64,000 bases of DNA from Castanea sativa (lineage: Eukaryota; Streptophyta; Magnoliopsida; Fagales; Fagaceae), in NCBI RefSeq assembly GCF_040712315.1, contig NC_134014.1, positions 10,386,244 through 10,450,243 of the forward strand, written 5' to 3'. Position 1 is the stretch's first letter, and each line of letters starts with the position of its first letter. Positions 56,172 to 64,000 of this stretch are shown piece by piece. Under the pieces are notes generated by a model. The model was not told where the DNA came from. It saw only the letters and a list, made by a program, of their open reading frames with translations, and ran no database searches. The translations under genes were made by a program, and so were the position numbers.

Positions 56172-57088
56172 TGTTGGTGCAAACACAATGATAATAGAAA
56201 TAACACGAAGAGAAACTGAATAATACTTCTAAATTTTTTTTAGTTTAAAAAAAGAGATTACACAACACTATTTGGACTAAGGCACGGCACTCGCTCTCTT
56301 TAAGGAGATTCAAGCCCTTGGTTGGCTAAACTTTGTAACCAGTGCAGACCGTCTCTGACTTGTCTCCCCCATGATACAACAACCCAACAAATGTCGTATG
56401 GCTAGAACAACTTCTACACAAAGTGTTCAAGCCCAAAACTCCACCAGAAAGAACACCCTTTCTTGCCCAGAATCTTTCTATTTTTTTGTGTATATTGCAG
56501 TAACTTAGATTGTGTCTGAATGGGTCTATTTATAGGCTCAATAGACCTCACGAAATTACTACCCAAATTAATCTAATTAATTAGGCCCATTATTCTGATA
56601 TAGTGGGTGTTACAAGATTAATTGTTGGATATTATTCTGATGGGCTAGAGTTACACAATTAATGGTGAGATAAGGAGTTTTCTGAATAATGAGAAGGCCC
56701 AAACGGATAGTCCATTAAGTGAGTTAATGGCTCATTATTTTCCATAATAAAAATGAAATATTAATTCGGGTCATTTACTCACCAACGGATATGATAATTA
56801 CTCTGAATGGGCTGTCAAATAGGAGGATCCAAGGTGCTGATTTATTTCCAAATTTGACACCTCCACCCTTCACCTCCCCCTTGCGCACGTATCTGGCCCA
56901 ATATTTGAAACAATTCATGTTAGCCCATTAATCACCACAATTAAAAAAAACAAAATAGTCTCTCTCCTTTTTAATGTGGAATTAAACATTTTTACTAACT
57001 CCTCATCTTCTACATTCACTCCCACATCTTTACATTTATGTTTTAAAATTTATTCATTTTAATTATTTAATATTAAAATGCTCCAACA
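56172..57088 (-). repeat. 3' LTR of copia element D with polypurine tract
   Basis: TGTTGGTGC...CTCCAACA. On the minus strand the inner neighbour reads AATGAGTGGGGGAT (57102-57089), a good polypurine tract. Confidence 0.88.
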
Positions 57089-57684
57089 ATCCCCCACTCA
57101 TTTTAATATTAAATTTTTAGTTAAAGAGAGATTACCAAGCAAAGATGGGTCACTTTGCATCATGAAAGTGTGTTCTGCATTGAAACTTCACTTAGTAAAA
57201 CAGCGATCTCAACTCCAGAGTCGTAGCGGTCTCCGACTTGAACTAAGACTGCTTTAGGAAAATTAAGCGTCACTACTTACACATAACAACCCAAGTGTTG
57301 ACATAAGCTTTTATAGCTAGCACTTTATGGTCATATGCTGATCCCGGTTTCATGAGTGTATTTGAGATTAAGTCCAAATCTCATAGGGAGCGGCCCCACC
57401 CCCACACTCACATAGGTGAAATTTTGTCAATGGGTGCTCCTGTAATTCTGACACACCACTCATACGAGCTACAAATTTCATTAAGAGTTTTTTACTCAAC
57501 CTCTCCACATTATAGGATAAATGCACTTACATCATAGGGATGAACAATTAAAAAATTATTTACAAAATAAATAATTAAAAAAAATAAATTGTGCATTTCT
57601 TACAACCATCGTATGATTCGTTTTTCCCATTGAACCAAATTCTCAGGATCTCTGGTTTTTAGGTTGAGTATCCTCATATATGGC

Positions 57685-59735
57685 TCATGATTCTATGGAC
57701 TTTAGTCCCATCCCCCTCGATGTATTCCAGACTCTATCTTTTGCCAAGGCCTTGGTAAATGGATCTGCAAAATTATCATTAGATTTAATATAATCCACAG
57801 TTATGATGCTACTACTCAAATAAGATCGCACAGTACTGTGTTTTCTTCTTATAGGTCTAGATTTACCATTGTAATAAAGGTTTCCAACTCTACGAATTGC
57901 AGCAGTGCTATCACAATGAATTAAAATAGGTGGAATTGGCTTTTCCCAAAGTGAAATTTCATATAACAAATCTCTAAGCCAATTTGCCTTTTCACTAGCT
58001 GAAGCTAATGCTATTAATTCAGTTTCCATTGTTGAATTAGTAATTATTGTTTGCTTTTTAGATTTCCAACAAATGGCACCACTACCTAAGGTAAAAATAT
58101 AACTAGTGGTAAAGAGAGAATCACCTGACAAAATATTCCAATCGGCATTACTAAAACCTTCAATCACAGCAAGGTATTTTTTATAAAACAAGCCATAACT
58201 TTTGGTACCAATTAAATATCTGATGACTCGCCCAATAGCTAGCCAATGATCTTTACTAGGCTTGCTAGTAAACCTGCTTAGCACTCCTACTGCATATGCA
58301 ATGTCAGGTCTAGTACAATCAGTAGCATAACGCAAACTACCAATGATGCTAGCATAATCCTTTTGATTAAAAATCTCATCATCATTATTCACAGGAAATA
58401 AATGAACACTAGATTCAAAAGGAGTAGCTACACTTTTGTGATCATGAAAATTATATTTTCTCAATATTTTATCAACATAATGTGATTGATCAAGATATAT
58501 TCCATCACATGTTTTTGTAATTTTCATGCCCAAAATAAAATTAGCCTCACCAAGATCTTTCATATCAAAATAATTTTTAAGCATATTTTTTGTCTCCTTT
58601 ATAACATGCATATTTGAGCCAAAAATCAACATATCATCCACATAGAGGCTAATAATAACATGTAAATTATTCCATGATTTAGAATAAATACATTTATTAC
58701 ATTCATTTGATTTATAACCATTTTCAATCATGCAGGAATCAAACTTTTCATGCCACTGTTTAGGTGCTTGTTTTAAGCCATATAGGGATTTAGTTAGCTT
58801 ACATACCTTGCTTTCTTGTCCAGGCTCTACAAAGCCTTCGGGTTGATCCATATAAATCTCTTCCTCTAGGTCCCCATTTAGAAAAACAATTTTTACATCC
58901 ATTTGATAAATTTTCAAATAAAAAATTGCAACAATAGCAATTAACAATCTAATAGATGTAGTTCTCGTTACTGGAGAAAAAGTATCAAAGAAATCAAGAT
59001 CAACTTTTTGTTTAAAGCCTTTTGCAACAAGTCTAGCTTTAAACTTATCTATTGATCCATCTGGTTTCAACTTTTTTCTAAGGACCCATTTACAATCCGG
59101 TGGAATATCTACTAATTTCAAAGTTTTATTAGAAATTAGATATTCCATCTCATCATTTACAGCCTTTTTCCAAAATATAGAATCAGGTGATGTTAAGGCC
59201 TCTTTTAAATTTTGGGGATTTTTCTCAATGTTAAAAACATAATAATCAGGACCAAAATCCTTTTCAACTCTAGCTCTTTTACTCCTTCTAGGTTCCATTT
59301 CAAAATTTTCTTGATTTTGTAAATGTGAAGTAGAAGAACTAGGTTGTGATAAAATATTTTCTTTACTCCCACTATTTTTCAATTTAAAAGGAAATTTTTC
59401 TTCATGAAAAATGGTATCACCGGATTGAAAAATTATTTTGTTTTCAAGATCAAAAAATCTATAGGCTGCACTATTAAATGCATAATCAAGAAAAGCACAG
59501 GTAGTAGCTCTTATACCTAATTTAGGTATTTTAGGGTTAGTAAGCCTTACATAAGCAAGACAACCTCATACTCTCAAATATCCCAAATTTGGCTTATGTC
59601 CTTTCCACATTTCAAAAGGTATGATGTGTGACTTTTTATGTGGCACCTTATTCAAAACATGACATGCAATTAAAATAGCTTCACTCCAAAAATGTAAAGG
59701 TGCACCAGATTCAATTAACATGGCATTTGTTAACT
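57685..59735 (-). pseudogene. Pol 3' part of copia element D (integrase tail, RT, RNase H)
   Basis: 59382-57685 is open for 565 residues. It contains RT with WKKAVNDEM, KARLVAKGFKQ, QMDVKIVFLNG, SLYGLKQAPKQW and an intact LYVDDML at about 58620-58640, then RNase H with ADWN and STMETELIAL, ending at a copia-typical C-terminus. Between 59735 and 59382 the reading continues as the integrase C-terminal region but with stops and frameshifts. The RT/RNase H part looks enzymatically sound. Confidence 0.85.
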
Positions 59736-59738
59736 CAA

Positions 59739-61631
59739 TTAAAGTTCTATTTTTTCTTCAACCACACCATTAGAAGCAGGTGAATATGCTGCAGTAGTTT
59801 CATGGATAATTCCCAAAGACTGAACAAATGAGTTGAATGCACTTGATTCATACTTACGGCCTCTATCACTTCTTATTCTTTTTATTTTTCTACCGAATTG
59901 ATTTTCAACTTCTTTTAAAAAATCTTGAAATTTTTCAAAAGCATCACTTTTATTTTTCAACAAATAAATAGTTGTATATTTTGAGAAATCATCAATAAAA
60001 GTGATAATATATCTATTTCCTCCACGAGTTAAAATTCCCTCAAATTCACATAAATCAGAGTGAATTAACTCAAGCAATTCGGTATTTCTTACAACACTTT
60101 TATGAGGCCTTTTTGTAATCTTAGCTTGACTACAAGTTTTACATTTTTCAAAATCTTTTAACAATCTTGGAATTAATCCTAAACTACTCATGATTCCCAC
60201 ATATCTAATACTTATATGACACAAACGAGCATACCAAAAATTAACAAAAGAAAGCATATAAACTAAACTGGTAGATGTTTTATTATTCTCAACATTTAAT
60301 TTAAACATTCCATCACAAGCATAACCCTTTCCCACAAATAATCCATTTTTAGTGATTACATAATTATCAGATTCCATAGTTTGCTTGAAGCCAGCCTTGT
60401 TAAGCAAAAAACTTGACATCAAATTCTTCCTCATAGACGGAGTGTAAATTAGATCTTTCAATGTTAGCACACGTCCAGAAGTGAATTTCAATTCAACCTC
60501 ACCACTCCCAAGAACCTTGGTTTTGCTAGAGTCACCAAGCATAGCAGTTTTTTCTTCTTCAAAAGGAGTGTACAATTTGAACCAATTTTTGTCATAGCAG
60601 ACGTGCCTATTAGCACCAAAATCTACCCACCACCCTTCAATATATTGCACCATATTGATGTCTGTTATCATAGCCACTAAAGGCTCTTCGGTTACGTTAG
60701 CCTGCAGGACAGATTCACGTTTTCGAAATTTGCAAAATCGAGCAATATGCCCACTCTTGCCACAGATAAAACAGGATCTATTTAATTGATCTTGTGAATG
60801 GGGTCTTTGGTTCTTATTATAATTATTATTTGGGTTTCCCTTTCCTTGAGGTGATCTATTATTGTTTTTAAAGGCTTTCATTTTTTGCTTCAATTGACCA
60901 TTTCTAGGAAAATGATTTTTGGGCATATTATTATTGGATGAAATAAGGTTTACCTTTGTGGTGGAATTACCATTGCTCTCTTGTGTCATGAGTGCATCTT
61001 GTCCTCTAGCCTCCTTCTCCACATGGATGCGTGTGATCAAGGTCTTCAAGGATGTCTCCTTTTGTTTGTGCCGCAAAATCTTTTGGAACTCCCTCCAAGA
61101 TTGTGGTAGTTTGTCAATTATGCCAACTACCACCAAATTGTCTCCGATCTTTATGCCTTTGGATCTCAACTCTGCTACAATCATTTGGAAGTTTTGTGCT
61201 TAATCCACCACCAATTTTCCATCCACCATTTGGTAACGGTAAAATCTACTAGCAGCATACTTCTTTGCACCTGCCTCCTCGGTATCATACTTGCTTTGTA
61301 AAGCTTTCCAAATATTTTTAGCAGACTTGTAAGTTGTATCATAATAATCATAGATATGATCGGCAAGACAATTCAATAGATAAGAGCGACAATTATATTC
61401 ATCTTTTGTATACTTATCTATTTTTTCTTAATGAAGAATATATTCTTCGTCACTCATCTCATTGGTAGGAACCTTTGACGGATTCTTCTCAGTGAAGATG
61501 TAGGCAACTTTGAGAAGGCTCAAGCAGAAGAGGACATTTCCTTTTCACCTCTTGAAGTGGGCTCCCTTAAAGCGAAATGGCTTGTTAAGATCTCCAACAG
61601 GCTCATTTGGTTTCTCTTGTGTAGACTCCAT
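59739..61631 (-). pseudogene. Gag-protease-integrase part of copia element D
   Basis: The first ATG (61631) lies only 20 bases inside the LTR and starts a Gag-like reading with stops, one of them a TAA in VVD*AQNFQ where Gln is expected. From 61184 it is open for 481 residues: Gag (UBN2-like), a perfect CCHC knuckle [14 protein letters not shown], protease, GAG-pre-integrase HxxxH-CxxC region, and integrase core with its Asp, Asp (IRSDRG) and Glu (NGVVEEK). The protease box reads DFGA instead of DSGA, a Ser-to-Phe change that should inactivate it. A frameshift after VVEE ends the frame. Confidence 0.82.
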
Positions 61632-61651
61632 GTGTTGAATCTCCTCAAAAT

Positions 61652-62572
61652 TGTTGGTGCAAACACAATGATAATGGAAATAACACGAAGAGAAACTGAA
61701 TAATACTTCTAAATTTTTTTTAGTTTAAAGAAAGAGATTACACAACACTATTTGGACTGAGGCGCGGCATTCGCTCTCTTTAAGGAGATTCAAGCCTTTG
61801 GTTGGCTAAACTTTGTAACCGGTGCAGACCGTCCCAGACTTATCTCCTCCAGGATACAACAGCCCAACAAGTGTTGTATGGCTAGAACAACCTCTACACA
61901 AAGTGTTCAAGCCCAAAGCTCCACCAGAAAGAACACCATTTCTTGTCAAGAATCTCTCTATTTTTTATTTTTTGTATATTGCAGTAACTTGGATTGTGTC
62001 TGAATGGGTCTATTTATAGGCTCAATGGACCTCACGAAATTACTACCCAAATTAATCTGATTAATTAGGTCCATTATTCTGATATAGTGGGTGTTATAAT
62101 ATTAATTATTGGATATTATTCTGATGGGCTAGAGTTACACAATTAATAGTGAGATAAGAAGTTTTTTGAATAATGAAAAGGCCCAGATGGATAGTCCATT
62201 AAGTGGGTTAATGGCTCATTATTTTCCATAATAAAAATGAAATATTAATTCAGGTCATTTACTCACCAACGGATATGGTAATTACTCTGAATGGGCTATC
62301 AAGTAGGAGGATCCAAGGTGCTGATTCATTTCCAAATTTGACACCTCCACCCTTCACCTCCCCCTTGCACACGTATCTGGCCCAATATTTAAAACAATTC
62401 ATGTTAGCCCATTAATCACCACAATTAAAAAGAACAAAATAGTCTCTCTCCTTTTCAATGTGGGATTAAACATTTTCACTAACTCCTCATCTTCCACATT
62501 CACTCCCACATCTTTACATTTATGTTTTAAAATTTATTCATTTTAATTATTTAATATTAAAATGCTCCAACA
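61652..62572 (-). repeat. 5' LTR of copia element D
   Basis: TGTTGGTGC...CTCCAACA, 921 bp. The inner neighbour on the minus strand is ATTTTGAGGAGATTCAACAC and then ATG, with no initiator-Met-type primer site (TGGTATCAGAGC). Confidence 0.88.
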
Positions 62573-62881
62573 ATTTATTTACTTACAAATGCTGAAATAC
62601 ATGTCATGTGTGGAGGACAAGTGGCTTCTTCTGCCTATACCAACGGCAACGGAAAATTTTTGTTTTCCATGGATCATCAACGTTATACGGTCCCTATAAT
62701 ACTGAAGATTTGCCCTATGATACTGAAGATTTGCAATTTAGTGGTTATCTCACCCCTCTCCCGGTGCCCCAAACCTACGTTGGGGCACTTGGAATCATCT
62801 TTGAACTACGTAGGGGATACTATTTCCGGGGATCTTAAAATTTCAAGCATTATTCCAGTGGGATTTCATATAGTTCCCTAA

Positions 62882-63049
62882 GCTTGAGCAATAAAAGCAT
62901 AAGATGCCTAATGATAGTATTCATGGACAAGATCAAAATAATCAATTACTACTATGGTAGCATTTTTCTTTCCAAGTACTCTTAATGATAGTATCTCTTT
63001 AATTTATGAATATGAACTCATTTGCAGTACTTAATAAAGGGTTTATCTC

Positions 63050-63089
<40 letters not shown>

Positions 63090-63090
63090 C

Positions 63091-63138
<48 letters not shown>

Positions 63139-63505
63139 GCTTCATCTAAACTTGTTTAAAAAGTATGAATTCATTTTAGGGAAGGGATAAAGTTTGGCAT
63201 TCTTACTATAAAAATTAACGTGGGTACATATTTTAAAATTTTAACCGTTGGATTGTGTTTTTTTTTTTTTTTTGTATTTTTAACATGCATGTCAAATTTC
63301 ATGTCAAATAGATGTTAATTACTATTTAATCCATACATTTATTTTGTATGCATAATTTTAGATTACAAAAACTTGAAATTTAAATATTTTATTGATAACA
63401 TGGCTATTAATCTTTAATTTTCTAGAAATTGTACCAGCATAAATGATATAAGAAAATAAAATGCAATCCAATGATGAATTTAATCACATCCAATAAAAAA
63501 ATATT
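62882..63505. other. 3' flank of unit 4 with long (AAT)n tract
   Basis: AATAAA follows the stop at about 62891. The flank is collinear with units 1-3 up to about 63500. Confidence 0.65.
63051..63136. repeat. (AAT)n microsatellite, about 28 units
   Basis: An almost pure AAT run with a single CAT interruption at about 63090. Shorter runs lie at the same place in units 1 and 2. Confidence 0.95.
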
Positions 63506-64000
63506 AAGTTTTTTTTTTTGGTAAAGGGGAGTACAAACAAAGAAACTACACAATCGAAAAATCAGCAGAACAATGCCTACTTACAAATAACCCAGACAAG
63601 TCATGGTTAAGAATAGAGAGTAACTCCAGAGAAGGAAAATAAAAAATGCAGAAGTCTTCATTTTGAGCCGCACCTTTTCTTGCGAGGTAGTCAGCGCATC
63701 GATTAGCTTCACGATAGCAGTGGTTGAAACGAATGCACAGGATCTGAGATGCTAACTATTTGCAGTCATCCAACAAGAGGGAAAAGATGGGATTTGTCTG
63801 ATTGGAATTTGTGAGGACATCTATTATGACTTTTGCATCCAACTCTACTTCAACAGCTTGGAAGTTCTTGTCCACACAGATGGTTAGGCCATCCCTCAAA
63901 GCCCATAATTCTCCTACAAAACTCAAAGTAACACCAATCCTTCTTGAATAGCCTACCACCCAATTACCAGCCTCATCTCTAATCACTCCTCCTCCACCAG
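63506..64000 (-). mobile_element. LINE (L1-type) 3' end with RNase H domain, partial
   Basis: A T-run at 63510-63519 on the plus strand is the poly(A) tail of a minus-strand insertion into the copy 4 flank. Upstream in element direction, 63986-63530 encodes an RNase H-like domain (RVT_3 type): GELWALRDGL with its Glu, VEVELDAKVIID with its Asp and REANRCADYLARKG with the last Asp are all recognisable. A stop (TAG) after LLLDDCK interrupts it. The RT and 5' part lie beyond the window. A domesticated RNase H-like gene is less likely because of the A tail and the stop. Confidence 0.7.

Larger units (their letters stand above)
56172..62572 (-). mobile_element. Copia-type LTR retrotransposon D, 6.4 kb
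   Basis: LTRs 56172-57088 and 61652-62572 (917 and 921 bp) begin TGTTGG and end CCAACA. Flanking pentamers are TTTTA and ATTTA, a near-match target duplication. Internal order right to left: gag, zinc knuckle, protease, integrase, RT, RNase H, which is the copia order. The LTRs differ at about 47 positions by eye (about 5%), mostly transitions. It lies in the intron of gene copy 4. Confidence 0.9.
55822..62881 (+). pseudogene. Phylloplanin-like copy 4, split by a copia element
   Basis: Exon 1 (55822-55989) encodes the signal peptide and the GTVYCP strand. Exon 2 sequence (62589-62881) encodes the rest to the stop. The 6.4-kb copia element D lies in the intron, ending 16 bp before exon 2. Three defects are visible. 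The 3' splice site TTACAG of copies 1 and 2 reads TTACAA here. Exon 1 is 168 rather than 166 bp, so joining at the canonical positions shifts the frame. A 21-bp tandem duplication (62692-62712 and 62713-62733) adds seven codons around the third cysteine. The duplication is in frame and exon 2 is otherwise open, suggesting the gene was lost recently. A cryptic splice site could in principle rescue a product, but none is obvious. Confidence 0.85.

Noticed and set aside
57352..57537. Short plus-strand open frame inside copia element D
   Set aside because: Lies in the untranslated region between the RNase H end and the 3' LTR, on the opposite strand, with no signature.

Overview
The window is plant nuclear DNA, most likely from a woody eudicot. 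The evidence is GT-AG introns, AT-rich intergenic DNA full of A/T microsatellites, plant-type Ty3-gypsy (Tat/Ogre lineage) and Ty1-copia retrotransposons, MITEs, and a small secreted protein of the phylloplanin / Ole e 1-like family. I cannot name the species.

The backbone is a tandem array of four plus-strand copies of one phylloplanin-like gene. Each copy sits in the same unit: a 5' flank with an (ATT)n tract and a conserved CCTAAAA...TTTTAGG promoter block, a two-exon gene, an AATAAA signal, and a long 3' flank with an (AAT)n tract. Copy 1 (1828-2466) and copy 2 (13474-14123) are intact, each encoding 148 residues. Copy 3 survives only as a promoter (22350-22570 plus 32784-32910) and a 3' end (50945-51030), with about 18 kb of unrelated DNA between them. 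Copy 4 (55822-62881) has a copia element in its intron, a destroyed 3' splice site and a reading-phase change, so it is almost certainly a pseudogene.

Nearly everything else is mobile DNA that entered this array. At 1-1096 (minus) is the 3' part of a PIF/Harbinger-type DDE transposase gene. Gypsy element B (4985-12986, minus) lies just upstream of copy 2. A hAT-like composite with an 8-bp target duplication (15451-21712) interrupts the 3' flank of copy 2 and contains CACTA-like and Ogre-like debris. Gypsy element A (22571-32783, plus, TSD GTGAT) splits the promoter of copy 3. Positions 32911-50940 hold gene-like debris, including a YJU2/CCDC94-like exon, and gypsy element C (37309-48296, minus). 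Around the copy 3 remnant are two MITEs, a solo LTR (TSD GTCAT) and a SINE-like insertion. Copia element D (56172-62572, minus) sits in copy 4, and a LINE 3' end (63506-64000, minus) lies in its 3' flank. Divergence between LTR pairs, counted by eye, orders the insertions as B (about 14%), A (about 9%), D (about 5%), C (about 3%).

The three gypsy elements share one layout: LTR, tRNA-type primer site, gag, protease, RT, RNase H, a second RNase H, integrase (absent from B), a spacer that carries tandem repeats in B and C, and a spliced gene on the opposite strand before the 3' LTR. All are inactive, with nonsense codons and lost catalytic aspartates largely explained by C-to-T or G-to-A transitions. 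The most unusual structures are the 5 x 151-bp array in element C, the antisense genes, and the dismantling of gene copies 3 and 4.
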